Shown here one piece after another: positions 1-8,511 of a stretch of 64,000 nt of DNA (its first letter is position 1; each line of letters starts with the position of its first letter). The DNA lies in NCBI RefSeq assembly GCF_041058985.1, contig NZ_JBEHZE010000001.1, positions 2,046,001 through 2,110,000 on the forward strand, given 5' to 3'. The stretch comes from Hyphococcus lacteus (GTDB lineage: Bacteria; Pseudomonadota; Alphaproteobacteria; Caulobacterales; Parvularculaceae). The position numbers and the translations under genes were made by a program. The notes below the pieces were generated by a model, which was not told where the DNA came from, made no database searches, and worked only from the letters and a program-made list of their open reading frames with translations.

Positions 1-354
1 TGGTGTAACGCCTTGCGTATTGTGAAAAGTGATGTTGCCAACGGGCAAGGCACCATGACGGCCGATATGGTTGTCGCTTACAAAGTATTTCGTGAGCGTT
101 TTCGTAGTCAGGTCTCGTTGAATCGTTCAGAACAAGAGATCGAAGCAGCCTATCTTGATGGCCCCTTTCGCAACCTCGAAAATCACTGGCGTTTTGAAGA
201 TAAACCCGAGGGTGGGTCACGTATCTATTTTGAAATTGATTTCGAGTTCAAAAATTTTCTTTTACAAGCAACCGCGCAAGCTGTCTTCGACAAAGCGTTT
301 GGCCGTATGAGCGACGCTTTTGTTGAGCGCGCACACGAAGTTTACGGCGATTAG
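1..354 (+). CDS. RatA/COQ10-like SRPBCC protein, 5' end outside window
   Basis: This is the C-terminal 117 codons of a gene entering from the left edge. The reading frame is open from base 1 and starts with the residues WCNALRIV, which resemble the PWC-A-R segment of the COQ10/RatA START-like family, so the TTG at 13 is internal. The rest fits the family: a strand with F-hydrophobic-SQVSL, then GPF-LENHWRF and the C-terminal helix AFGRMSDAFVERA. COQ10 relatives bind ubiquinone or lipids in a hydrophobic pocket and support respiration. The RatA toxin name comes from an E. coli homologue and may not apply here. The gene ends tail to tail with pncC, overlapping it by 4 bases. Confidence 0.8.
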   Translation, partial: WCNALRIVKSDVANGQGTMTADMVVAYKVFRERFRSQVSLNRSEQEIEAAYLDGPFRNLENHWRFEDKPEGGSRIYFEIDFEFKNFLLQATAQAVFDKAFGRMSDAFVERAHEVYGD

Positions 355-854
355 TCTGCGTTTCCTAAGCTCGTAAGCACAAGGTGAAGCGCGGTTTCTG
401 TGGCTTTTGCCCGAACAAAGCTGCGAGAGCCATCTGCAAACACTCGGCGTTCCACCCGCGTTACGCCGTTTCGATCACAAAGCCCAAACCAGACAAGCCC
501 AACAGGTTTTCGATCTGTACCACCACCAGGACCGGCGATGCCAGTTACGGAAACCGCCAGATCAGCGCGTGAATTGTTTACCGCGCCCCTTGCCATCGCG
601 CGTGCGACCGGGGCGCTGACAGCGCCATGTTGTTCAATTAAATTCATGGGAACACCGATCATTTCAGCTTTGGCTTCGTTTGAATAAGTAACGAAACCAC
701 GCTCAACAATAGCCGAAGATCCCGGTATGTCGGTAAGGGCTGCCGCGATCATTCCGCCGGTGCAAGATTCCGCAGTCGCGATCATCAACCCTTCGGCACC
801 AGCTTTATCGATGACTGACTGGGCGAGGGACCATATTCGGTGGGTCTGGCTCAT
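351..854 (-). CDS. pncC: Nicotinamide-nucleotide amidohydrolase (PncC/CinA C-terminal domain)
   Basis: A 167-residue stand-alone CinA C-terminal domain. It carries the signature TAESCTGG at residues 27-34, including the conserved Ser, and VTGIAGPGGGT near 103-113. Family members deamidate NMN to nicotinate mononucleotide in the pyridine nucleotide salvage cycle. The start overlaps the stop of ispDF as ATGA, so the two genes are probably cotranscribed and translationally coupled. The other half of a classical CinA, a MoCF-like domain, is encoded separately at 36.25 kb. The split form is normal in many alphaproteobacteria. Function is assigned from family membership. Confidence 0.93.
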   Translation of the reverse strand: MSQTHRIWSLAQSVIDKAGAEGLMIATAESCTGGMIAAALTDIPGSSAIVERGFVTYSNEAKAEMIGVPMNLIEQHGAVSAPVARAMARGAVNNSRADLAVSVTGIAGPGGGTDRKPVGLVWFGLCDRNGVTRVERRVFADGSRSFVRAKATETALHLVLTSLGNAD

Positions 855-2029
855 GATTGCTCAATCGGTAGGGCGATGGTCGCCGTTGCCATGGCTGCGA
901 TTCCTTCGCGGCGGCCAGTAAAACCAAGTTGTTCCGTAGTCGTTGCTTTAACCGAAACGCGAGTGTCGCTAATATTTAGGATTAGTGCTATCGCCGCGCG
1001 CATTCGATCACGATGGGGACCAATTTTTGGGGCTTCACACATAAGCGTTACATCACAATGGGTGATTTTACCGTCGCGACGTGCCACAAGGTCACGCGCT
1101 TTTTCCAGAAAAATGTGGCTCGGCGCACCTTTCCATTTTGCCTCCGAAGGCGGGAAGTGATCACCGATATCTCCTTCGCCGATGGCACCCAATATTGCAT
1201 CTGTTAAGGCATGCATACCGACATCAGCGTCGGAATGACCTTTGAGCTTTTGTTCATGGGGAATTTCTACGCCGCAAATAAAGACGGCATCACCATCTTC
1301 GAAAGCATGTACGTCAAAGCCGTGGCCGGTTCGATATTCCATTTGTTTTGCTTTCCGACCAAGAATGATTTCAGCCATACCAAAATCCTCAGCCTGCGTA
1401 ATTTTCATATTGTCGGGTGAGCCAGCCACAAGCGCAACTTTCAAGCCAGCGGCTTCGGCGACGGCGGCATCATCGGTGTGTTGCTGGCCTTTAGCGTCGC
1501 GATGGGCGCTAAGGATTTTATCAAAGTGAAAGCCTTGCGGTGTTTGTGCTCGCCAAAGCGAGTCGCGTGGTACGGTGGCTTCGATCAAACTGTCGCCACG
1601 CTTTATGGTGTCATGTACAGGAAGGGCGGCAATCGCGCCGTCATTTGTATTGAGCGCATTGATTACGCGAGTGATTGTTTTTTCATCAATAAAGGGTCGC
1701 GCAGCATCGTGGATCAAAATGCGCGCAGGCTTATCGGCAGTCAGGCTTTCAATCCCCAGCCGTACCGAGTCTTGGCGTTCTTCGCCGCCGGTTACCGGTT
1801 CCAACAGCTTTTTGTGTTTTAGCAATTCCCCTAACGCGGCGTCGTATTCATCGCGGTCGTCGCGATGGATAATGACCCGGACTGCGTCGATATCTCGGTG
1901 GCTTAAAAAGGCTTCGGCCGTCCACGCTATAACCGCGCGTCCTGCAAGACTACGATATTGTTTGGGTCCGCCTTGTCCGGCGCGGGTGCCGCGTCCGGCG
2001 GCGACGATGATGGCGACAGTATTTACCAT
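851..2029 (-). CDS. ispDF: Bifunctional IspD/IspF isoprenoid enzyme
   Basis: A 392-residue fusion of two MEP-pathway enzymes. Residues 1 to about 225 are IspD (MEP cytidylyltransferase), with AAGRGTRAG, GPKQY and ILIHDAARPF. IspF (MECDP synthase) starts near residue 230 with YRTGHGFDVHAF, followed by GHSDADVGMHALTDA and a C-terminal TTTEQLGFTGRREG. Conserved Asp/His metal ligands of IspF are visible in DVH and HSDAD. The fused enzyme makes 2-C-methyl-D-erythritol 2,4-cyclodiphosphate from MEP via CDP-ME, with IspE encoded elsewhere. IspDF fusions are common in Alphaproteobacteria and Campylobacterota. The gene diverges from dusB across 73 bases. Confidence 0.96.
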   Translation of the reverse strand: MVNTVAIIVAAGRGTRAGQGGPKQYRSLAGRAVIAWTAEAFLSHRDIDAVRVIIHRDDRDEYDAALGELLKHKKLLEPVTGGEERQDSVRLGIESLTADKPARILIHDAARPFIDEKTITRVINALNTNDGAIAALPVHDTIKRGDSLIEATVPRDSLWRAQTPQGFHFDKILSAHRDAKGQQHTDDAAVAEAAGLKVALVAGSPDNMKITQAEDFGMAEIILGRKAKQMEYRTGHGFDVHAFEDGDAVFICGVEIPHEQKLKGHSDADVGMHALTDAILGAIGEGDIGDHFPPSEAKWKGAPSHIFLEKARDLVARRDGKITHCDVTLMCEAPKIGPHRDRMRAAIALILNISDTRVSVKATTTEQLGFTGRREGIAAMATATIALPIEQS

Positions 2030-2102
2030 GTTTTCCTAATGCGATTTGTAAGCCGAGGGTTTAACGGCTAAATAGCCGGTTCGCCAAGGATGCCTATCAA
2101 TA

Positions 2103-3113
2103 ATGATTCAGATTGCCGATCATAAGCTCAAGAATAATGTCGCTTTGGCACCGATGTCAGGGGTGTCTGACCTGCCTTTTCGGCGGGCGGCTGCGCGTTT
2201 CGGGGCTGGGCTTGTGGTGTCGGAAATGGTCGCCAGTGAAGAATTGGCACGGGCAAGGCCTGATGTAGTGCGCCGCGCTGAGGGTGACGGCGAGATTTTC
2301 CCATTTGTGGTGCAGCTTGCCGGGCGCGAAGCCCGTTGGATGACCCAAGGTGCAAAACTGGCTGAACAGGCCGGTGCTGACATTATTGATATTAATATGG
2401 GGTGTCCGTCGCGCCAGGTGACGGGCGTGCTTTCTGGCTCGGCGCTGATGCGCGATCTTGATCATGCAATGACGTTAGTAGAGGCAACGGTTGCGGCAAC
2501 TGGCTTGCCGGTTACGCTCAAAATGCGTCTTGGTTGGGACTGGAACAGCCTCAATGCGCCAGAGCTAGCCGCGCGGGCCGAGGGCGCTGGCGTGAAATTG
2601 CTCACAGTTCATGGCCGCACGCGCAACGATTTTTACAATGGTCATGCGAATTGGGGGGCTGTGCGCGCCGTTAAGGATGCGGTCTCCATTCCGCTGATTG
2701 TCAATGGTGACATTGTGGACGAGACCACAGCGCGAGAGGCCTTGATGCAATCGGGCGCTGACGGTGTGATGATTGGCCGGGCAGCAACAGGTCAGCCGTG
2801 GTTGGCCGGGTGTCTTGCAAAAGCGCTTGAAAACGGTGAGGCCGTAATGCCGCCGCCATTGGCAGTGCAAGCTGATGCGGTTTTATCCCATTATCGAGAG
2901 ACAATTGAGCATTACGGCGTGCCGCTTGGGGTTCGTATGGCGCGGAAGCATTTGGCCGCCTATGTCGACCTTGCGCCCCTAGATATCGCGCCGACGGAGC
3001 GACGGGCATTTCGGTCTGCGCTTTGCCGGTTGTTCAACCCTGACCGGGTCGTTGAGGCGCTCGAGGGCTTTTACGCAGGTGATTTTGAGTGCTTAGAGAA
3101 ATCAGCCGCGTGA
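2103..3113 (+). CDS. dusB: tRNA-dihydrouridine synthase DusB (NifR3)
   Basis: A 336-residue FMN-dependent enzyme that reduces uridines in the D-loop of tRNA. An N-terminal TIM-barrel segment reads APMSGVSDLPFRR, followed by DINMGCPS with the catalytic Cys at 101, then the phosphate-binding end NGDI and GADGVMIGRAATG-PW. The short helical domain at the C-terminus is complete. In many alphaproteobacteria this gene, under its old name nifR3, heads a nifR3-ntrB-ntrC-ntrY-ntrX cluster. Here the next gene is ntrY, with only a 234-base gap. The ATG at 2103 has no strong Shine-Dalgarno sequence, but it gives the usual family length. Confidence 0.95.
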   Translation: MIQIADHKLKNNVALAPMSGVSDLPFRRAAARFGAGLVVSEMVASEELARARPDVVRRAEGDGEIFPFVVQLAGREARWMTQGAKLAEQAGADIIDINMGCPSRQVTGVLSGSALMRDLDHAMTLVEATVAATGLPVTLKMRLGWDWNSLNAPELAARAEGAGVKLLTVHGRTRNDFYNGHANWGAVRAVKDAVSIPLIVNGDIVDETTAREALMQSGADGVMIGRAATGQPWLAGCLAKALENGEAVMPPPLAVQADAVLSHYRETIEHYGVPLGVRMARKHLAAYVDLAPLDIAPTERRAFRSALCRLFNPDRVVEALEGFYAGDFECLEKSAA

Positions 3114-3347
3114 GGTATTCACAAGCTTGGTCACGCTGAGTTTTCCACAGGGCAGATTTCCTCCTGTTTCATTTTAGCAACAAATGTGTTGATTTTCGGC
3201 AACAACGGACGCAACATCCTCTTCTCTTTCCCGTGGCCTATGGGGTGTAAGCCTTTTGGGGCGAGGAGAGCCGATGCGTAGATCGCGCAGATATAACGAC
3301 GATGGCAGGAAAATTGCCGTGGATTTGGGGCGAAGCGGCCCTTTAGG

Positions 3348-5642
3348 ATGGCGTCAAGTTTGAGTAACCAACCGAACACTGATCCCAAGACACAACCTTC
3401 GACGCGAATGCTTGCGCCGCATTGGGTGTTGTCGAACGCAACAGCGGCAACCGCGCTGATCATTGCGGGTGTGATCGCTTTTCTCACGACTTGGTTTTTG
3501 ATGTCGCCGCTGGTCGAGCGTGTCGACCGCGCTGTGATGATGTGGATGATCATCGGCAATATCGTCATCGCAGCGGGTTTTGCAACGCTGGTCGGTGTGC
3601 GGCTTTTTCATGTTTGGTCGAACCGTCGAAATCAGCTCGCTGGTTCGCGTACGCATATGCAGCTTGTGGGTATGTTCTCATTGCTCGCGGTGGTTCCGGC
3701 GATCATCGCATTTTTGTTTGCGTTTACGATTCTGCGCGCGAGCCTAAATGACGTCTTCAGTGAACGGATTGATAAATACCAAGACACTGCGCGCGGTCTT
3801 GCGAATTCGCTTGTGGGTCTTAAAGCCGCCGATATGGAACAGCGCATGCGCCTGATCGCACAGGATGTAGCGCGCCAAGAAGAAGCAGGCGTGGGATTTG
3901 AAGAAACACCCATTAGCTTTCGGCAATATTTATATGCTCAAGCGCAAGTGCGCGGACTGTCTGCGCTTTATCTTGTTGACGGGGCGGGGCGTATCATTGT
4001 TCGTGCAGAGGTGGCACCCGGCCAGTATGGCTTGCCGAGCGAAGACCGTTTGACTGAGCTTCGTAGCAGTGATCCTGGCGAACTATTTGTCTTTGGCGTG
4101 AACAATGATGTCACGCTCGATACCTTCCGCGGGGCGCTGCCGCTTGGTTATTATGATGGCGGGTTTTTGATCGGCTATCAGCCTATTGACCCCGCAACGA
4201 CGAAACAACTTTTTGCGGTGACGGATGTACGGGCAGATTGGCGCGAGGCTGAATTGGGCCGCGCACGGTTAGAACGTGTGTTTTTGGCGGGTTACGTGGT
4301 TCTCGCGATTATCATTCTTTTTGGCGCGATCTGGCTGGCCCTCTGGGCGGCGACGCGTTTGGTTCAACCGATCGGACGGCTTGTGAACATGGCGGAGCGG
4401 GTTTCCGGTGGGGAACTGGATGCGCGGGTGGAGGTCTATAACGAAGATGGCGAGCTTGGTGTGTTGGCGCGTTCCATGAACCACATGACAGCGCAACTTC
4501 AGACCCAGCGCGACGACCTTATTGATACTAACCGTGAATTTGATGAGCGCCGCCGTTTTACCGAGGCTGTGCTTTCAGGTGTTACCGCTGGTGTGATTGG
4601 TTTGGCGGACGATGGCGTCATTACCATTGCGAATAAATCTGCGGTCGAATTGATGGGTGAAGAACCGGGCCGTGTCACCGGGCGCAACATTGCCGAAATA
4701 ATGCCTGAACTTAGGTCCTTACTGGAACGCTCGTCGAATTCGCCTTTCACCGAAGTTGGTGACCAAATTGATGTTACCCGTAGCGGACAGACCAAAACCT
4801 TAAATGTACGTTTAGTGAAAGACGCGACGGGCGGCGACACAAACTATGTCGCGACGTTTGATGATATTACGCAATTAATCTCCGCTCAGCGTAATGCAGC
4901 GTGGGGTGATGTGGCCCGCCGCATCGCACATGAAATCAAAAACCCTTTGACCCCAATTCAGCTTTCAGCCGAACGTCTGCGACGCAAATATCTAAGCGAG
5001 ATTACCTCCAACCCCGAAGTCTTTGAGCGGTGTACAGAAACAATTATCCGCCAGGTAAGTGATATTGGCCGGATGGTTGATGAGTTTTCTTCTTTTGCGC
5101 GGATGCCGAAACCAGTAATCGGTAGCGAAGATGTGCGTGAGTTGGTCAAAGCCGCGATCTTCCCGCAAAAAGTGGCTTTCCCGGAAATTGAATTTTCATT
5201 CACCGCACCTGATGAGCCAGTGGTTGCGCAATGTGATGGTCGTTTGATCGTACAAGCCTTTTCAAATCTTTTGAAAAACGCAGCCGAGTCAATTGGTGCG
5301 CGGCTTGCCGAAGAAGAAAATGGCGCACCCGGACGGATCGATGTACGGGTTGAGACGAAAGGTGCGCTGTCGGTTGTGCAGATCATTGACAATGGCATCG
5401 GTCTTCCAAATGCCGAGCGCCACCGTTTGGCCGAACCCTATATGACAACCCGTGCCAAAGGGACGGGGCTTGGTCTCGCCATAGTTAAAAAAGTCGCCGA
5501 AGAACATGGCGGTTCACTACAATTTGCGGATGATCATTCGTTGGGCGTCACCGGCGCGCGGATGACTGTCACGCTTCAACGCGAACTTGCCCCCGCGGCA
5601 CTGACTGACGGCAAGTCGCATATCACTGCTGCGGCGGAATAG
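3348..5642 (+). CDS. ntrY: Nitrogen-regulation sensor histidine kinase NtrY
   Basis: A 764-residue membrane sensor kinase. Three hydrophobic segments lie near residues 30-133, then a periplasmic sensor region to about 305, a fourth membrane segment near 308-336, a HAMP domain, a PAS domain (about 400-510), and the kinase core. The H-box is RRIAHEIKNPLTPIQLSAER with His528. The ATP-binding domain has N-box SNLLKNAAES, G1 DNGIGLP and G2 GTGLGLAIVKK, so it looks catalytically intact. NtrY phosphorylates NtrX, encoded 23 bases downstream. In relatives the pair senses nitrogen or redox state. The start at 3348 lacks a clear ribosome site, and nothing better lies downstream of the in-frame stop at 3294. 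Confidence 0.95.
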   Translation: MASSLSNQPNTDPKTQPSTRMLAPHWVLSNATAATALIIAGVIAFLTTWFLMSPLVERVDRAVMMWMIIGNIVIAAGFATLVGVRLFHVWSNRRNQLAGSRTHMQLVGMFSLLAVVPAIIAFLFAFTILRASLNDVFSERIDKYQDTARGLANSLVGLKAADMEQRMRLIAQDVARQEEAGVGFEETPISFRQYLYAQAQVRGLSALYLVDGAGRIIVRAEVAPGQYGLPSEDRLTELRSSDPGELFVFGVNNDVTLDTFRGALPLGYYDGGFLIGYQPIDPATTKQLFAVTDVRADWREAELGRARLERVFLAGYVVLAIIILFGAIWLALWAATRLVQPIGRLVNMAERVSGGELDARVEVYNEDGELGVLARSMNHMTAQLQTQRDDLIDTNREFDERRRFTEAVLSGVTAGVIGLADDGVITIANKSAVELMGEEPGRVTGRNIAEIMPELRSLLERSSNSPFTEVGDQIDVTRSGQTKTLNVRLVKDATGGDTNYVATFDDITQLISAQRNAAWGDVARRIAHEIKNPLTPIQLSAERLRRKYLSEITSNPEVFERCTETIIRQVSDIGRMVDEFSSFARMPKPVIGSEDVRELVKAAIFPQKVAFPEIEFSFTAPDEPVVAQCDGRLIVQAFSNLLKNAAESIGARLAEEENGAPGRIDVRVETKGALSVVQIIDNGIGLPNAERHRLAEPYMTTRAKGTGLGLAIVKKVAEEHGGSLQFADDHSLGVTGARMTVTLQRELAPAALTDGKSHITAAAE

Positions 5643-5665
5643 TGCGTAGAAGGAAAAGGTAGCAT

Positions 5666-7054
5666 ATGAGTATTGATGTTTTGGTCGTTGACGATGAAGA
5701 AGACATTCGTGAACTCATTTCTGGGATCCTAGAAGATGAGGGGTTCAGCCCGCGTATGGCGGCGGATTCTAAATCTGCACTGGGGGCGGTGAGCGATCGC
5801 TGTCCTTCGCTCGTTATTCTTGATGTTTGGCTCCAAAATTCGGAAATGGACGGCATTGAAATTCTCGAAGCGCTCAAAAAGCTTCATCCCGCACTGCCAA
5901 TTGTGATTATTTCCGGACACGGAACGATTGAAACAGCGGTCGCTGCGATCAAAAAAGGTGCGTATGACTTTGTTGAAAAGCCTTTCAACGCAGATCGCCT
6001 GATCCTTGCTGCCAATAGAGCGCTTGAAGCTGCGCGTTTGACCCGCGAGAATAACGAGCTGCGTGAGCGCGCGCCGGATTGGGGGCTGATAGGGGCTTCG
6101 GCGGCGGTTTCGTCATTGCGCAATGTAATCGAGCGCGTTGCCGATGCGCGTTCGCGTGTTTTGATCTCTGGCCCTCCGGGGTCTGGCAAAGAGATGATCG
6201 CGCGCCTGTTGCATACGCGGTCTAGTCGTCAAGACAGACCCTTTGTCGTCGTAAGTGCTGCGTCTATCGCGCCTGAACGGATGGAAGAAGAGCTTTTCGG
6301 CATTGAGGGTGACGACGGTCAGATGCGCATGATCGGCCTTATGGAAAAAGCCCATGGCGGGACATTGATGTTCGATGAGATCAGTGACATGCCGCTGGAA
6401 ACCCAAGGCAAAATTTTGCGGGTTTTAGTTGAGCAACGCTTCAAACGGGTGGGCGGACAAAAGCCCGTAGAAGTTGATGTACGGATAGTATCAACAACGT
6501 CTGCTGACTTGCTGGAACTTTCTGGCGCAGGCCGTTTTCGTGAAGATCTTTACCACCGGTTGAATGTGGTATCGATTAACGCGCCGGGTCTTGATGAGCG
6601 TCGCGAAGACATTCCGGCGCTTGTGGCCTATTTTGTTGATCGTATCGCAAAGGCATCTGGCTTGCCTAAACGGCGCTTGTCGTCTGAGGCATTGGCCGCG
6701 TTGCAAGCGTGTGCATGGCCGGGGAATGTCCGGCAGCTTCGTAACGTGCTTGAGCGGACATTGATCTTGATGGGCCGTGATGCGGAAATTGAGATTACGT
6801 GCGAGCATTTGCCGACCGAGGTGATGGATTCAGGGCTTTCAATCCCTGCTGGCGAAGGGCTGGAACAGATCATTACGCTGCCGTTACGGGATGCCCGTGA
6901 ACGGTTTGAGCGTGAATATCTGATTGCGCAGATCAACCGTTTTGGCGGAAATATCTCGCGAACGGCGGCTTTTATCGGCATGGAGCGCTCAGCGTTGCAT
7001 AGAAAATTGAAAGCACTTGGCGTTAATGGGCAGCCGCGCGTAGAAAGCGCCTGA
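5666..7054 (+). CDS. ntrX: NtrX response regulator, AAA+ family without GAFTGA loop
   Basis: A 462-residue response regulator. The receiver domain has the acidic pair near residues 10-12, phosphoacceptor Asp53 in VILDVWL, and Lys in VEKPF near 105. The AAA+ domain has Walker A SGPPGSGKE near 168 and Walker B GGTLMFDEISDMP. The Fis-type HTH is C-terminal (NISRTAAFIGMERSALHRKL). Between ELFG and GGTL, where sigma54 activators carry EKGAFTGA, the protein reads IEGDDGQMRMIGLMEKAHG, so the sigma54-contact loop is missing. This agrees with reports that some alphaproteobacterial NtrX proteins act without sigma54. It is the partner of NtrY. Confidence 0.94.
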   Translation: MSIDVLVVDDEEDIRELISGILEDEGFSPRMAADSKSALGAVSDRCPSLVILDVWLQNSEMDGIEILEALKKLHPALPIVIISGHGTIETAVAAIKKGAYDFVEKPFNADRLILAANRALEAARLTRENNELRERAPDWGLIGASAAVSSLRNVIERVADARSRVLISGPPGSGKEMIARLLHTRSSRQDRPFVVVSAASIAPERMEEELFGIEGDDGQMRMIGLMEKAHGGTLMFDEISDMPLETQGKILRVLVEQRFKRVGGQKPVEVDVRIVSTTSADLLELSGAGRFREDLYHRLNVVSINAPGLDERREDIPALVAYFVDRIAKASGLPKRRLSSEALAALQACAWPGNVRQLRNVLERTLILMGRDAEIEITCEHLPTEVMDSGLSIPAGEGLEQIITLPLRDARERFEREYLIAQINRFGGNISRTAAFIGMERSALHRKLKALGVNGQPRVESA

Positions 7055-7112
7055 GCGGCATTAGCCGGGCAGAGTTTTAGCCCCGAACGGGGTAGATAAG
7101 GAATTATTGGTC

Positions 7113-8486
7113 ATGCGCGTGATCGTTTGCGGTGCAGGCCGCGTTGGCGTCGGTATTGCGCGACGGCTGTCGCGAGAAGACAACGAAGTCACCGTTGTTG
7201 ATCAATCAAAAGCATTGATCCGCGATGTGGCCGAGCGGCTTGATGTGCGCGGGGTGGTCGGAAACGGCGCCTATCCCGAAACCTTAGAGGAAGCAGGCGC
7301 GCGCGAAGCCGATATGATTATTGCGGTCACATTCTCCGATGAGGTGAACATGGTGGCCTGTCAGATCGCCCATTCGCTTTTCAAAGTTCCCACGAAAATT
7401 GCCCGCGTACGCGCCCAAGGATATCTCGATCCGCGCTATTCCGATATTTTCTCGCGCAATCATTTGCCTATTGATGTTGTGATCTCTCCAGAACGCGAAG
7501 TCTCCGAGGCGATTATCCAGCGGATGTCGACGCCGGGCGCATTTGAAATCAAGTCATTTGTGGATGGCCGCGTTTGGGCCGTTGGCGTAAAGCTGCGCGA
7601 AGATTGTCCCATCGTGAATACGCCTTTGCGGCAAGTGGCAGAGCTGTTTCCTGATTTGAAAATTACAATCGTTGCGATTAAGCGCGGCGATAATATCTGG
7701 CGGGCGCATTCGGGCGATCAGCTAGAGCCGGGTGATCAGGTTTATTTTATCTCTGACCGGCAGGATGTAACGCGTGCGCTGGAGATTATGGGCGAGGCCG
7801 CCCAACAGGCCCGGCGGGTCATTATCGTGGGTGGCGGTAATGTCGGATTATTCGTCGCGAAGGGGCTAGAGAAAATGGGCTCCATGAAGATCCGCATCAT
7901 TGAGCGCGATCGCAAACGCGCGGAATATATCGCAGAGGAACTAGAGCGTACAATCGTACTTCAAGGCGACGGTTTAGATCGTAGTGTTTTGAATGAGGCC
8001 GGCGTAACAGATGCGGAAACCGTGGTCTCTGTTACTGATAATGATCAGGCAAATATCCTCACATCTGTTGTTGCGAAGCGCGAAGGCGCGCGCCGGTCAA
8101 TGGCGCTGATCAACGATCTTGATTATGGCCCCATTACCGAATCCGTTGGGGTGGACCGGTATGTGGACCCGCGCGCCATTACGATCTCAACAATTCTACA
8201 ACACATCCGTCGTGGACGGATCAAAGGGGTCTATTCATTGTCGGATGGTGCGGCAGAGTTGATTGATGCGATTGCGCTTGAAACGTCGCCATTGGTCAAT
8301 AAACCACTGCGCGAAGCAAATCTGCCCGAAGGCGTCATGATTGGCGCAGTTTTTCGCGATAACGAAGTTCAGATGCCGACTGGGGACACGATCATCAACG
8401 CCGGCGACCGGATCGTTTTGATGTCGACTCGTGAAAATGTCAAAGACGTAGAACAAATGTTCCGCGTCAGCATCGAGTATTTCTAA
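7113..8486 (+). CDS. trkA: Trk potassium uptake regulatory protein TrkA
   Basis: A 457-residue cytoplasmic protein with two tandem RCK units. The first starts at MRVIVCGAGRVGVGIARRL. The second Rossmann fold has VIIVGGGNVGLFVAKGLE, with acidic residues at the ends of the second strands for nucleotide binding. TrkA binds NAD(H) or ATP and gates the TrkH potassium channel encoded 25 bases downstream. The ATG at 7113 is preceded by AAGGAA and gives the normal family start, so the in-frame TTG at 7107 is not preferred. A short CCCC-GAAC-GGGG hairpin lies just upstream at 7081-7092. Confidence 0.95.
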   Translation: MRVIVCGAGRVGVGIARRLSREDNEVTVVDQSKALIRDVAERLDVRGVVGNGAYPETLEEAGAREADMIIAVTFSDEVNMVACQIAHSLFKVPTKIARVRAQGYLDPRYSDIFSRNHLPIDVVISPEREVSEAIIQRMSTPGAFEIKSFVDGRVWAVGVKLREDCPIVNTPLRQVAELFPDLKITIVAIKRGDNIWRAHSGDQLEPGDQVYFISDRQDVTRALEIMGEAAQQARRVIIVGGGNVGLFVAKGLEKMGSMKIRIIERDRKRAEYIAEELERTIVLQGDGLDRSVLNEAGVTDAETVVSVTDNDQANILTSVVAKREGARRSMALINDLDYGPITESVGVDRYVDPRAITISTILQHIRRGRIKGVYSLSDGAAELIDAIALETSPLVNKPLREANLPEGVMIGAVFRDNEVQMPTGDTIINAGDRIVLMSTRENVKDVEQMFRVSIEYF

Positions 8487-8511
8487 TCTCCCTAAAGGGT
8501 AGGATAACCGC

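Noticed and set aside
3131..3568. 145-codon open frame on the minus strand across the dusB-ntrY gap
   Set aside because: Most of it is the antisense of the ntrY start, the composition is unlike a real protein, and there is no ribosome site. It is not a remnant of ntrB or ntrC.
7081..7092. CCCC-GAAC-GGGG hairpin between ntrX and trkA as a terminator
   Set aside because: The stem is only four base pairs, no T-run follows, and it is immediately before the trkA ribosome site.
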